DNA from: Elioraea tepidiphila DSM 17972
GTDB taxonomy: Bacteria; Pseudomonadota; Alphaproteobacteria; Acetobacterales; Acetobacteraceae
Direction: 5' to 3'
Length of the DNA: 64,000 bases
Assembly: GCF_000378465.1 (NCBI RefSeq)
Contig: NZ_KB899910.1
Location: 248,001 to 312,000 of the forward strand
Shown: one piece after another, positions 7,093 to 15,679 of the stretch
Numbering within the stretch: the first letter of the stretch is position 1
Layout of the letters: every line of letters starts with the position of its first letter
The notes under the pieces: generated by a model
Seen by the model: the letters and a program-made list of their open reading frames with translations, nothing else
What the model was told of the DNA's origin: nothing
Databases searched by the model: none
Translations under genes and position numbers: made by a program

Positions 7093-8775
7093 TCAACCCC
7101 GGCTGCGGCGGGTGCGCGGGGCCTTCTTGCCCTGCGCGACCTTCTTCACGCGCCGTGCCTTCTTCATCGTCTTCGTGCGCGCCTTCTCCTCGGCCCGCCG
7201 CACCACGCGACGCGCCGCCGCCGGCTCGGCCGAGCGCACGGGCGCATCGAAGATCCCCTTGACCGGCGAGAGCGTCACCCGGCCGGCCGGCAACGCCACG
7301 TTCAGCGCGCCGAGCCCGCCCGCCGGCAGGGCCGCGAGGTCCTGCACGGCGTCGAGGAACCGGTTCGCCTCGCGGGTGGAGATGATCCCGTCGGTCAGGG
7401 TCTGGAACTTGCGGATGTAGTCCGGCCGCTGGAACGGCTTGGCCCCCAGGGAATGGGCATTGGCGACCGCGAGCTCGTCCTCGATCACCGTGCCGTCCTT
7501 GAGGAAGATCTGCACCCGGCCGCCGAACGCCTTCTCGTTCGGGTCCTCGGAGTGGTAGCGGCGCGTCCACTCCGGGTCCTCGGTGGTCTCGATCTTGTGC
7601 CAGAGCCGCACGGTGTCGGCCCGCTGGGCGCGGCGCGGGGTGTAGCTGTCGACGTGGTGCCAGCGCCCGTCCTGGAGCGCGACGGCGAAGATGTACATGA
7701 TCGAGTGATCGAGCGTCTCGCGCGACGCCTTCGGGTCCATCTTCTGCGGATCGTTGGCGCCTGTGCCGATCACGTAGTGGGTGTGGTGGCTGGTGTGGAT
7801 CAGGATGCGCTCGATCGCGTCCCAGCCGCCCGCCTGACGGCCGGTGCGGAACGGCTCGCCCATGCGGAATGCAAGGTCGATCAGCGCCTGGCTCTGATAC
7901 TCGGCCGAGTGCTCCTTGGTGTAGCTGTCCAGGATCGCGCGCTTCGGCTCGCCCGTCTCGGGCAGCGGCACGAGATACTCGTGGTCGCGGTTCTCGCGCC
8001 CCGCCAGCATCCAGGCGATCACGCTGTCCTCGCCCTCGTAGATCGGATTGGGCGCGCCCTCGCCGCGCATCGCGCGATCCACCGCCTCGACCGCGAGCTT
8101 GCCGGCATGCGCCGGCGCAAACGCCTTCCAGGAGCTGATCTCGCCCTTGCGGCTCTGGCGCGTCGAGAAGCTGACATGCACCGCCTGCTGCACGGCCTGG
8201 AACACGATGTCCTGCTTCAGACCGAGCAACGTGCCGATGCCGGCGGCGGCGGCCGGGCAGAGATGGGCGATGTGGTCGATCTTGTGGCGGTGCAGGCAGA
8301 TCGCCTTCACCAGATCGATGTGGATCTCGTAGGCGGTGGCGAGCCCGCGGATCAGGTCCTTGCCCGACTTGCCCACCGTCTGCGCGACCGCCAGCACGGG
8401 CGGGATGTTGTCGCCCGGGTGCGAGTAGTCGGCGGCGAGGAAGGTGTCGTGGAAGTCGAGCTCGCGCACCGCCGTGCCGTTCGCCCAGGCCGCCCATTCG
8501 GGGCTCACCGTGCGCGCGGCCGGCATGCCGAACACGGCAGCCCCCCCCTTGCGCGGATGCGCCAGCGCCATCATCCGCGCCGAGACGACCGGGTGGCGGT
8601 TGACCGCCGCGATCGCCACCGCGGCGTTGTCGATGATCCGGTTGACGATCATCTCGGCCACGTCCTTCTGGACGGGCACCTTGTCGACCGCGACGCCGGC
8701 GATCTTCCAGGCGAGCTGATCCTCGCGCGGCAGCAGCGCCTTCGAGGGATGGACGCGGACGGAATGGAGCTTCAT
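7093..8775 (-). CDS. prpD: MmgE/PrpD-family 2-methylcitrate dehydratase with a basic C-terminal tail
   Basis: A 560-residue protein; residues 1 to about 505 form a normal MmgE/PrpD dehydratase with [20 protein letters not shown] near residue 109 and the long helical domain of the family. This would dehydrate 2-methylcitrate made by PrpC, encoded next in the operon. The last ~45 residues are unusual: the tail includes [18 protein letters not shown] and [17 protein letters not shown], a histone-like stretch that PrpD enzymes normally lack (usual length about 480-500). I chose ATG 8775 ([11 protein letters not shown]); upstream sequence up to 8928 looks non-coding and holds the divergent promoter region for the hydantoinase. 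Confidence 0.85.
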   Translation of the reverse strand: MKLHSVRVHPSKALLPREDQLAWKIAGVAVDKVPVQKDVAEMIVNRIIDNAAVAIAAVNRHPVVSARMMALAHPRKGGAAVFGMPAARTVSPEWAAWANGTAVRELDFHDTFLAADYSHPGDNIPPVLAVAQTVGKSGKDLIRGLATAYEIHIDLVKAICLHRHKIDHIAHLCPAAAAGIGTLLGLKQDIVFQAVQQAVHVSFSTRQSRKGEISSWKAFAPAHAGKLAVEAVDRAMRGEGAPNPIYEGEDSVIAWMLAGRENRDHEYLVPLPETGEPKRAILDSYTKEHSAEYQSQALIDLAFRMGEPFRTGRQAGGWDAIERILIHTSHHTHYVIGTGANDPQKMDPKASRETLDHSIMYIFAVALQDGRWHHVDSYTPRRAQRADTVRLWHKIETTEDPEWTRRYHSEDPNEKAFGGRVQIFLKDGTVIEDELAVANAHSLGAKPFQRPDYIRKFQTLTDGIISTREANRFLDAVQDLAALPAGGLGALNVALPAGRVTLSPVKGIFDAPVRSAEPAAARRVVRRAEEKARTKTMKKARRVKKVAQGKKAPRTRRSRG

Positions 8776-8927
8776 GCGGGATCCCCGTTCGGTGTGATGG
8801 CTCGGGCGCGGGCCGGGACGGGTTGATCGCAGCGGCCGCGCGGTCTTGACTGGCGGGCGGATACCTAGACCTGCCCCCGAGACGGGCGCAAGACGTGCCC
8901 CGAACGACGCCGGAGACACCAAGAGCA

Positions 8928-10298
8928 ATGACCGATCTGCCGCCGCCCTTCGACCGCGTGGTGCTGGGCGATCTCGTGACCAGCGACAGGATCATCCGCG
9001 ACGGGTTCGTCGCCGTGCGCGACGGCCGCATCGCCGCGATCGGCGAAGGTCCGCCGCCGCCCGCGGTCGAGCTCTCCGACCACCGCGGCATGCTCGTGTT
9101 CCCCGGGCTGGTGGACGGGCACATGCACACGGCTTCCGCCTTCGGCTGGCCAGGGATCGAGACCGCGACGCGCACGGCAGCCGCCGGCGGCGTGACGACC
9201 GTCGTCGACATGCCCTACGACATCCCCAAGCCGGTGACGAACGCCGAGCTGTTCACGGAGAAGGTCGGCTGGGTAAACCGCACCGCGCATGTGGACGTGG
9301 CTCTCTACGGCACGATCCAGAAATCGGGCGGCACGCACCACATCAAGGAGATCGCCGCCGCCGGCGCCTCGGCGTTCAAGCTCTCGACCTACGAGTATGA
9401 CGCCACGCGCTTCCCGCGCATCGACCATGTCGAGATGGAGCGCGCCTTCGCCCTGATCGCCGAGACCGGGCTGATGGTTGCGCTGCACAACGAGGATCAG
9501 GAGATCGTGGTCGCGATGACCAAGGCGGCGCAGGAGTCCGGCCGCACCGACCCGATCATGCACTGCCGCACGCGGCCCCCGCTCTGCGAGAACCTCGCCA
9601 ACGTGACGATCTTCGAGATCGGGCTCGCCACCGGCGCGCATGTGCACATCGCGCATTCCTCGCTCGCGCGCGGCTTCGACCTGGCCGAGACCTATCGCGG
9701 GTTCGGCATGCAGGCCTCGGGCGAGGCGTGCATCCAGTATCTCTGCATGACCGAGGACGACATCGTCCGGCTGAAGGGCAAGGGCAAGTGCAACCCGCCC
9801 TTCCGCACCGCCGAGGAGGTGGAGCGGATGTGGGACCGGCTGCTCGCCGGGAAGGTCGCCTATGTCTCGACCGACCACGCGCCCTGGCCCATCGAGCGCA
9901 AGATCGACGAGGACATCTTCAAGTGCGGCGCCGGGCTGACGGGGCTTCAGTCCTTCGCGCCCTTGATGTTCTCCCTGCTCGCCGAGCGCGGCCTGCCGCT
10001 GACCCTGATGGCGAAGTACTGCGCGGAGGAGACCGCGCGCTTCCACGGCCTGCTGCCCAAGAAGGGGCGGATCGCGGTCGGCTCGGACGCGGATCTCTGC
10101 GTGATGGAGCGCGGCGACTTCATCTTCGACGAGGCCGCGATCGTCGATCGGCCCGAATGCCGCTGGAGCCCCTATCACGGCCGGGCGATGAAGGCGCGCG
10201 TCGCCGCGACCTACCTACGCGGGCGGCAGATCTGGGACGGTGCGAGCGTGCTGAACAAGCCGGGCGACGGCGCCTTCGTGAAGCGGCAGACGACCTGA
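8928..10298 (+). CDS. Dihydropyrimidinase/hydantoinase-family amidohydrolase
   Basis: A 456-residue cyclic amidohydrolase. The binuclear metal site is legible: DGHMHT near residue 65, the candidate carboxylated lysine in [12 protein letters not shown] near residue 148, histidines in VALHNED and HVHIAHSS, and STDHAPW near residue 313 with the catalytic aspartate. The family hydrolyses hydantoins, dihydropyrimidines or allantoin. Two N-carbamoyl-amino-acid amidohydrolases and a hydantoin racemase downstream favour hydantoinase. I chose ATG 8928 (MTDLPPP), with GGAG twelve bases upstream; an earlier start at 8895 has no ribosome site. It is divergent from prpD, and 13 bases separate it from the HbpS-like gene. 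Confidence 0.82.
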   Translation: MTDLPPPFDRVVLGDLVTSDRIIRDGFVAVRDGRIAAIGEGPPPPAVELSDHRGMLVFPGLVDGHMHTASAFGWPGIETATRTAAAGGVTTVVDMPYDIPKPVTNAELFTEKVGWVNRTAHVDVALYGTIQKSGGTHHIKEIAAAGASAFKLSTYEYDATRFPRIDHVEMERAFALIAETGLMVALHNEDQEIVVAMTKAAQESGRTDPIMHCRTRPPLCENLANVTIFEIGLATGAHVHIAHSSLARGFDLAETYRGFGMQASGEACIQYLCMTEDDIVRLKGKGKCNPPFRTAEEVERMWDRLLAGKVAYVSTDHAPWPIERKIDEDIFKCGAGLTGLQSFAPLMFSLLAERGLPLTLMAKYCAEETARFHGLLPKKGRIAVGSDADLCVMERGDFIFDEAAIVDRPECRWSPYHGRAMKARVAATYLRGRQIWDGASVLNKPGDGAFVKRQTT

Positions 10299-10311
10299 GG
10301 AGGGAAACGGG

Positions 10312-10767
10312 ATGGCACATCCGATGGTCTATCCGGTCCATTCCGCCATGACGCTGGAGGCCGCATCGACGATCGTCGATGCGGCGCTTGCGGCGGGGCG
10401 CGCGGCCGGCTGCGCGCCGCTGGTGGTCGCCGTGGTCGATGCCGGCGGCCAGCTCGTCGCCTACAAGCGCGAGGACGGCGCGGGGCTCGCGCGGTTCGCG
10501 ATCGCGATGGGCAAGGCGCTGGCCGCCCTCGGCCTCGGCCTGCCGTCGCGCGAGATCGGCGCGCGCAACGCCGAACGGCTCGCGTTCCTCAACGCCGCGG
10601 CCGCCGCGACGGGCGGGGGGTTCGTGCCGGTCGCCGGCGGCGTGCTGGTGATGCGGGACGGCCGCGCGATCGGCGCGGTCGGCATCAGCGGCGATACCTC
10701 GGACAAGGACGAGGCGGCTGCGGTCGCGGGTATCACGGCGGCGGGGCTGACGCCGCAGGCGGGTTGA
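10312..10767 (+). CDS. GlcG/HbpS-family small protein
   Basis: A 151-residue protein of the GlcG/HbpS fold (PF03928). It shows the family's pattern of an N-terminal amphipathic helix (LEAASTIVDAALAAGRAAGC), the strand LVVAVVDAGGQLVAYKRED, and the glycine-rich end PVAGGVLVMRDGRAIGAVG followed by D-x-DEAAA. Members bind haem or small ligands, or sit in catabolic operons with unknown roles. A strong GGAGG lies just before the ATG. The position between hydantoinase and carbamoylase suggests an accessory role in that pathway, which is inference. Confidence 0.78.
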   Translation: MAHPMVYPVHSAMTLEAASTIVDAALAAGRAAGCAPLVVAVVDAGGQLVAYKREDGAGLARFAIAMGKALAALGLGLPSREIGARNAERLAFLNAAAAATGGGFVPVAGGVLVMRDGRAIGAVGISGDTSDKDEAAAVAGITAAGLTPQAG

Positions 10768-10769
10768 CG

Positions 10770-11726
10770 ATGCCACGGATCCTGCGCGTCGCCGCCTGCC
10801 AGATGGGGCCGACCCAGCGCGCCGACGGCCGCGCGCACACGCTCGGGCGGATGATCGCCCTGCTCGAGCAGGCGGCGAAGGACGGAGCGGAACTCGCGGT
10901 GTTCCCCGAACTCCCCTTCACCACCTTCTTCCCGCGCTGGCCGCTGGAGGACGAGGCGGAGCTGCTCTCCTACTTCGAGCCGGTGATGCCGAACCCGAAC
11001 GTGCAGCCCCTGTTCGACCGCGCGCGCGAACTCGGGATCGGCTTCCACGTCGGCTACGCCGAACTCGATCGCGCGGCGTTCGAGGACGGTGCGGTGCGCC
11101 GGCGCGGCTACAACACCGCGATCCTGGTCGGCCCGGACGGCACGATCCTCGGCAAGTACCGCAAGGTGCACCTGCCCGGCTCGGAGCAGGTGAAGCCGGG
11201 CCAGAAGTATCAGCAGCTCGAAAAGCGCTACTTCGCCTATGGCGATCTCGGCTTTCCGGCCTTCCGCGCCTTCGGCGGCATCATCGGCATGCTGATCTGC
11301 AACGACCGCCGGTGGCCCGAAGCCTGGCGCTGCCTCGCGCTGCAAGGCGCCGAGATGGTGCTCGTCGGCTACAACTCGGCCGCCTACGACCCGAATGGCG
11401 GCGAGGGCGAGAGCGCGGAACTCCGCACCTTCCACTCCACCCTGGCGGCACAGGCCAACGCCTACATGAACGCGTGCTGGGCGGTGGCGGTGGCGAAGGC
11501 CGGCGTGGAGGACGGCGCCGGGCTGATCGGCGGGTCCTGCATCGTCGATCCGAACGGGCTGATCGTCGCGCAGGCGAAGACGCTGGGGGACGAGGTGCTG
11601 GTCGCCGACTGCGACCTCGATGCCTGCCTCCAGGGCAAGACCAAGATGTTCAACTTCGCCGCCCACCGGCGGCCACAGCACTACCGGCGGATCGTCGAGC
11701 AGGTCGGCGCCGTGCCGCCCTCATAG
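10770..11726 (+). CDS. N-carbamoyl-D-amino-acid amidohydrolase (nitrilase superfamily), copy 1
   Basis: A 318-residue carbon-nitrogen hydrolase. The catalytic triad is visible: Glu in VFPELPFTTFFPRW near residue 47, Lys in KYRKVHLPG near residue 129, and Cys in LICNDRRWPEAWR near residue 175. The Arg/His-rich surroundings (NDRRWPEAWR) are typical of N-carbamoyl-D-amino-acid hydrolases, which release D-amino acid, CO2 and ammonia from the hydantoinase product. The ATG at 10770 is preferred to a TTG at 10764 that overlaps the preceding stop. The 3' end overlaps the opposing ECF sigma gene by 77 bases. Confidence 0.83.
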   Translation: MPRILRVAACQMGPTQRADGRAHTLGRMIALLEQAAKDGAELAVFPELPFTTFFPRWPLEDEAELLSYFEPVMPNPNVQPLFDRARELGIGFHVGYAELDRAAFEDGAVRRRGYNTAILVGPDGTILGKYRKVHLPGSEQVKPGQKYQQLEKRYFAYGDLGFPAFRAFGGIIGMLICNDRRWPEAWRCLALQGAEMVLVGYNSAAYDPNGGEGESAELRTFHSTLAAQANAYMNACWAVAVAKAGVEDGAGLIGGSCIVDPNGLIVAQAKTLGDEVLVADCDLDACLQGKTKMFNFAAHRRPQHYRRIVEQVGAVPPS

Positions 11727-12936
11727 CCCGCGCCCGCTCGGCGAGGAAGGCGCGCACAGCGGGATCCGTGGCAAGGGCGATCGCCCGTCCGAAGCATGGG
11801 GCCGCCTTCGCACAGCGACGGAGCCGCATCAGCAGATCGGCGCGCAGCGCCCACCACGGTTGGTACGGTTCCGCCACGTCGCGCGGGATCGCATCGAGCG
11901 CCGCGAGCCCGGCCTCCGGGCCGTCGGCCTCGGCAAGCGCGGCCGCTCGCCCCACCAGCGCGCCGAGGCTCGGCGCAAGCGCCACCAGCCCATCGTAGAG
12001 ACGCGCGATCGCGGTCCAGTCCGCGGCCCCGAACCGGCGCGCGACATGCGCGGACTGGATCGCCGCCTCGAGCTGGTACCGCCCCGGCCTGCCGGCCCGC
12101 GCCGCGCGCGCAAGCACCGTTTCGGCTTCGCCAAGCAGGTTGCGGACCCAGCGCCCCGTGTCCTGCGCATCGAGCGGCACATAGCGCCCGTCGGCGCCGC
12201 GGCGCGCGTCACGGCGCGCCTCGCAGAACAGCACGAGCGCGAGCAGGCCCAGCGCCTCGGGCTCGTCGGGAAGGAGTGCTGCTATGACACGCGCCAGCCA
12301 GACACCCTCGCGCGCGAGATCGCCCGGACCGCCGCCGTGCGGCAGGTCGTCCCAGGCGAGGCCATAGCAGGCATAGACGGCATCGAGCACCGCGCCAAGA
12401 CGGGCGGGCCACTCGGCGCGATCGGGCACGCCAAACGGCACCCCAGCATCGCGCAGCCGGGTCTTCGCGCGCGACAGCGCCTGGCCCATGGCCGCGGGCG
12501 TGACGCAGAACGCGCTCGCGATCCGCGCGGCATCGATCCCGAGCACCACCTGGAGCATCAGCGGCGCACGGATGGCTTCGGCGATCGCAGGATGCGTGCA
12601 GGCGATCATCAGCTCCAGCCGCCGGTCGGGGATTGCCGCGTCATCGGCCGCGAGCCCGTCGCCCGCGAGGGCCTCCAGCGTCGGCCGGGCGGCGAGCCGC
12701 ACGCGCTTGCGCCGGGCGGCATCGGCAAGGCGCCGGCGCGCGGCCGTCAGCAGCCACGCTTCCGGCCGGTCGGGCACGCCGCCCTGCGTCCACGCCGCGA
12801 GCGCGGCGGCCAGCGCCTCGGCAAGCGCACCCTCCGCCGCGGCGACGTCACGCGTCGCGGCGGCGAGCCAGGCGACGAGGCGGCCGTAGCTCGTACGCGC
12901 CACCTGCTCGACGGCGGCCCGAGCGCCGTTCGTCAT
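11650..12936 (-). CDS. ECF42-type sigma factor with long C-terminal extension
   Basis: A 428-residue sigma factor. The first ~165 residues hold an ECF core: region 2 is represented by YGRLVAWLAAATRDVAAAEG and RPEAWLLTAARRRLADAARR, and region 4 by APLMLQVVLGIDAARIASAF and MGQALSRAKTRLRDAG. The remaining ~260 residues form the DUF6596/TPR-like extension of group ECF42 (for example PLDAQDTGRWVRNLLGEAE). ECF42 factors lack a classical anti-sigma factor, are usually adjacent to DGPF proteins, and need the extension for activity; a DGPF gene lies four bases upstream here. Its 3' end runs 77 bases into the opposing carbamoylase gene. Confidence 0.85.
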   Translation of the reverse strand: MTNGARAAVEQVARTSYGRLVAWLAAATRDVAAAEGALAEALAAALAAWTQGGVPDRPEAWLLTAARRRLADAARRKRVRLAARPTLEALAGDGLAADDAAIPDRRLELMIACTHPAIAEAIRAPLMLQVVLGIDAARIASAFCVTPAAMGQALSRAKTRLRDAGVPFGVPDRAEWPARLGAVLDAVYACYGLAWDDLPHGGGPGDLAREGVWLARVIAALLPDEPEALGLLALVLFCEARRDARRGADGRYVPLDAQDTGRWVRNLLGEAETVLARAARAGRPGRYQLEAAIQSAHVARRFGAADWTAIARLYDGLVALAPSLGALVGRAAALAEADGPEAGLAALDAIPRDVAEPYQPWWALRADLLMRLRRCAKAAPCFGRAIALATDPAVRAFLAERARAMRAARRRPARRSAGSAVAAGGRRS

Positions 12937-12940
12937 CGGT

Positions 12941-13300
12941 TCATGACCCGGGGCAGGTCAGAACCGGCCGCAGTTCAACCGCTCCGGTCACGGCGCAGGG
13001 CGCACGCTCGGCCCAGGCGAGGGCAACGTCGAGGTCGGGCACCTCCAGTATGACGTAACCGGCGAGTTGCTCCTTGCTGTCTGCGAAGGGACCGTCCTGC
13101 ACGTGGCGGGTGCCGCCGCGCCGGCGCAGCGTGCTGGCAGTGGCCGGTGGATGCAGGGGATTGCCGCCAAGGATGACGCCGGCCGCACGCAAGGCATCCA
13201 TGTACGCCATCCAGGCTCCCCAGTAGGCGGGTGACCGCTCGGGGTCGGTCCGGGCCGAGAACTCAGCCTCGGTCTCGAAGAACGCCATCATCATCTGCAT
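12941..13300 (-). CDS. DGPF/YCII-domain protein, partner of the ECF42 sigma factor
   Basis: A 119-residue YCII-like protein carrying the name-giving DGPF motif in RHVQDGPFADSKEQLAGYVI (about residues 66-85), followed by EVPDLDVALAWAERAP. I chose ATG 13300 (MQMMMAFFETEAEF), with GAGG nine bases upstream, over a longer frame without a ribosome site. It is the first gene of a two-gene operon with the sigma factor. DGPF proteins are conserved neighbours and likely targets of ECF42; their biochemical activity is not established. Confidence 0.82.
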   Translation of the reverse strand: MQMMMAFFETEAEFSARTDPERSPAYWGAWMAYMDALRAAGVILGGNPLHPPATASTLRRRGGTRHVQDGPFADSKEQLAGYVILEVPDLDVALAWAERAPCAVTGAVELRPVLTCPGS

Positions 13301-13320
13301 CGGTTTGGTCCTCGGTTGGT

Positions 13321-13340
13321 CGGAAGCAGAAGCGCTTCCG
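13321..13340. promoter_or_regulatory. Inverted repeat upstream of the DGPF-ECF42 operon
   Basis: CGGAAGC-agaagc-GCTTCCG is a perfect seven-base inverted repeat, 21 bases upstream of the DGPF start codon, in the divergent gap with the second carbamoylase. It could be an operator or the leader hairpin of the leftward operon. No known regulator motif was recognised. Confidence 0.35.
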
Positions 13341-13448
13341 GCATGATGACGCGCAAGGCGGTAAGATTTCGACATCGGTGCCGATCTTTTCGTCGCGCTC
13401 CGTCCGTGCTGGACTTGGCCTCACGGTTCGAGGCGGGAGGGGAGAAGC

Positions 13449-14429
13449 ATGGCACGACGGATCACGGTGGGCGCGGCGCAGCTCGGCGCCATCCAGAAGG
13501 CGGACAGCCGCAAGGTGGCGGTCGATCGGATGCTGGCGCTGATGGCGGAGGGGCAGCGGCGCGGCGTCGAACTGATCGTGTTCCCCGAACTCGCACTGAC
13601 GACCTTCTTCCCGCGCCACTACGTCGAGAACCTGGACGAGGCGGATCACTGGTACGAGGCGGCCATGCCGTCGAACGAGACGGCGCCTTTGTTCGAGGCG
13701 GCGCGGAAGTACCGGATGGGGTTCCATCTCGGCTATGCGGAGCTCGCTCATGAGCCGGACGAGACCGGTGTCGTGCGCAAGCGGCGCTTCAACACGGCGA
13801 TCCTCGTCAACCCGGACGGGAAGATCGTGCTGAAGTATCGCAAGGTGCATCTGCCCGGCCACGCCGAGTTCGACCCCGCGCGCAAGGTGCAGCACCTGGA
13901 GAAGCGCTTCTTCGAGGTGGGCAATCTCGGCTTCCCGGTCGTGCGCAGCCCGATGGGGCGGCGCGACGAGGGGATCAACATGGGGATGATGATCTGCAAC
14001 GACCGCCGCTGGCCCGAGGCGTGGCGGGTGATGGGCCTGCAGTCGGTCGAGCTGGTGATGCTCGGCTACAACACGCCCTCCATCAACCAGGAGGCCAAGG
14101 GCTGGGAGGCGCACCATCTGCGCGTGTTCCACAGCCATCTGTCGATCCAGGCGGGGTGCTATCAGAACGCGTGCTGGGGTGTCGGCGTGGCCAAGGCCGG
14201 GATCGAGGACGGTGCGGAGCTGTTCGGCCACTCGATCATCGTCAACCCGCAGGGCGAGATCGTTGCGATGGCGGATACATGGGAAGACCAGCTCGTCACG
14301 CACGACTGCGATCTGGACATGTGCACGCTCGGGCGGACATCGATCTTCAACTTCGCCGCCCATCGCCGCCCCGAGCACTACACCCGCATCACCTCGCAGG
14401 TCGGCGCGGTCGAACCGCCGGTGGTGTGA
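13449..14429 (+). CDS. N-carbamoyl-D-amino-acid amidohydrolase (nitrilase superfamily), copy 2
   Basis: A 326-residue paralogue of the carbamoylase at 10770. The triad is again legible: VFPELALTTFFPRHY, KYRKVHLPGHAEFD and MICNDRRWPEAWR supply Glu, Lys and Cys. The AHRRPEHYTRI stretch near the C-terminus matches copy 1 (AHRRPQHYRRI). A strong GGAGGGGAG precedes the ATG. The copies differ enough that this is not a recent duplication, and different N-carbamoyl substrates are plausible. A dispersed double-hairpin repeat starts immediately after its TGA. Confidence 0.85.
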   Translation: MARRITVGAAQLGAIQKADSRKVAVDRMLALMAEGQRRGVELIVFPELALTTFFPRHYVENLDEADHWYEAAMPSNETAPLFEAARKYRMGFHLGYAELAHEPDETGVVRKRRFNTAILVNPDGKIVLKYRKVHLPGHAEFDPARKVQHLEKRFFEVGNLGFPVVRSPMGRRDEGINMGMMICNDRRWPEAWRVMGLQSVELVMLGYNTPSINQEAKGWEAHHLRVFHSHLSIQAGCYQNACWGVGVAKAGIEDGAELFGHSIIVNPQGEIVAMADTWEDQLVTHDCDLDMCTLGRTSIFNFAAHRRPEHYTRITSQVGAVEPPVV

Positions 14430-14484
14430 TGGGGTTCCAGGGGCCTTACGGCCCCTGGCGGGAGTGCGGGGGCGGCGCCCCCGC
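14430..14484 (+). repeat. Post-stop double-hairpin element, copy 1
   Basis: It begins at the base after the TGA of the carbamoylase with TGGGGTTCC. Hairpin 1 is CCAGGGGCC (14437-14445) / GGCCCCTGG (14450-14458); hairpin 2 is GCGGGGGC (14466-14473) / GCCCCCGC (14477-14484). The same arrangement recurs at 34211-34259 and 49876-49924. The minus strand of this copy encodes the last residues and the TAA stop of the opposing racemase gene. Confidence 0.85.
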
Positions 14485-15129
14485 GAGCAGGACGGACAGC
14501 GCCACCCCCGCCGCGGCCTGACACGGCTCGATCACCGGCACGCCGGCCGCGTCCTCGACGGCCCCGCGGTGATGCGCCATCCCGGCGCAGCCGAGGATCA
14601 CCGTCTGCGCGCCCCGCTCGACCAACTCCCGCGCCGTGCGCTGCATCCCCGCGCGCGTCGCGCGGGGATCGAGCAGCGTGTCCATGTCCACGTTCATGGC
14701 GATCTCGGCGGCGAGCCGGGCCTCTGTGCCCATCTGCCGCAATGCGAGCGCGTGCCGCTCGATGCTCGCGGAGGCAAGCGCGATCACCCCGAACCGCTCG
14801 GCGCGTGTCAGCGCCTGTGCCACCGCGGCGGCAAAGATGCCGATCACCGGCTTGCGCGTCGCCTCGCGCGCGGCCGGCAAGGCGGGATCGGAGGCGCAGG
14901 CGATCGCGAACAGGTCGGTGCGGTGGTCCTCGCGGCGGATCGCGGTCAGGATCGGCCCCGCGGCCGCGTACCAGTCCGACCAGGCGACGATCGCGGGCGG
15001 CCCGTCCGGCAAAGTGACGACGTCGAGCATGGGGAAGCCCTCGGCGCGGAAGGGGCCGAGGGCAGCGGCGATGCCGGCGCCGCAGCGCGCGTTGCTGTTG
15101 GGGTTGATGAACAGGATGCGTCCGGTCAT
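14446..15129 (-). CDS. Aspartate/glutamate racemase family protein, probable hydantoin racemase
   Basis: A 227-residue cofactor-independent racemase. The two catalytic cysteines fit AIACASDPAL near residue 74 and ILGCAGMAHH near residue 182, and the N-terminus RILFINPNSN is typical of hydantoin racemases. Such enzymes interconvert 5-substituted hydantoin enantiomers so that a stereospecific hydantoinase can use both; the neighbouring hydantoinase and carbamoylases support this. ATG 15129 has AGGA eight bases upstream. The last residues (GAPPPHSRQGP) and the stop lie inside the repeat at 14430-14484, so the natural C-terminus may have been replaced. Confidence 0.8.
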   Translation of the reverse strand: MTGRILFINPNSNARCGAGIAAALGPFRAEGFPMLDVVTLPDGPPAIVAWSDWYAAAGPILTAIRREDHRTDLFAIACASDPALPAAREATRKPVIGIFAAAVAQALTRAERFGVIALASASIERHALALRQMGTEARLAAEIAMNVDMDTLLDPRATRAGMQRTARELVERGAQTVILGCAGMAHHRGAVEDAAGVPVIEPCQAAAGVALSVLLAGAPPPHSRQGP

Positions 15130-15243
15130 GGCGGCCATCCTGCGGGTGCGCGGCCGGCCGGCCAAGCCCACGCGGTTTTCCCTTGATCCGCCCGGTGCCC
15201 GGTCGCAATTTGGTGCACCGCAACACGAACGCCGCACACTCTA

Positions 15244-15256
15244 TATACTGTAGTGC
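15244..15256 (+). promoter_or_regulatory. -10 element placing transcription start on the DUF983 ATG
   Basis: TATACT at 15244-15249, in an AT-richer patch of an otherwise GC-rich gap, is followed by seven bases and then the ATG at 15257. No Shine-Dalgarno is visible before this ATG, so a leaderless mRNA is plausible. The -35 is not obvious. Confidence 0.4.
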
Positions 15257-15679
15257 ATGTCACCGCCCTTCCCGCCCCCGGGCCCCAGCGCACCAGCCTG
15301 GGCCATTCCATCGATGTGGGCCGCGCTGTCGCGCGGAGCCGCGAATCGCTGCCCCAGCTGCGGCCAGGGCACGCTGTTCCGCGGCTATCTGCGGGTGGCG
15401 GAGCGCTGCGGGGCCTGCGGCGCGCCTGTGGGCCGGATCCGCGCCGACGATGCGCCGCCCTACTTCACGATCTTCATCGTCGGCCACATCATCATCCCGC
15501 TGATGCTGCTGGCCGAGCGGGGCTATGCGCCCTCGCTCTGGACGATGGCGGCAGTGTTCCTGCCCCTGACGCTGTTGCTCTCGCTTGCGCTGCTGCGCCC
15601 GGTAAAGGGCGCGACCGTCGGACTGATGATGCGATACGGCATCACCGGGCGCGAGCATGACCCGCGCGGCGACGGGTGA
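15257..15679 (+). CDS. DUF983 family membrane protein
   Basis: A 140-residue protein with an N-terminal zinc-ribbon-like pair of CxxC motifs (CPSCGQGTLF and CGACGAPVG, about residues 32-60) followed by two hydrophobic segments (FTIFIVGHIIIPLMLLAE and LWTMAAVFLPLTLLLSLAL). This is the DUF983 layout common in alphaproteobacteria; the function is unknown, though some members sit near haem/cytochrome-oxidase genes. It lacks an upstream ribosome site and may be translated from a leaderless transcript. It overlaps the next gene by 23 bases. Confidence 0.82.
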   Translation: MSPPFPPPGPSAPAWAIPSMWAALSRGAANRCPSCGQGTLFRGYLRVAERCGACGAPVGRIRADDAPPYFTIFIVGHIIIPLMLLAERGYAPSLWTMAAVFLPLTLLLSLALLRPVKGATVGLMMRYGITGREHDPRGDG

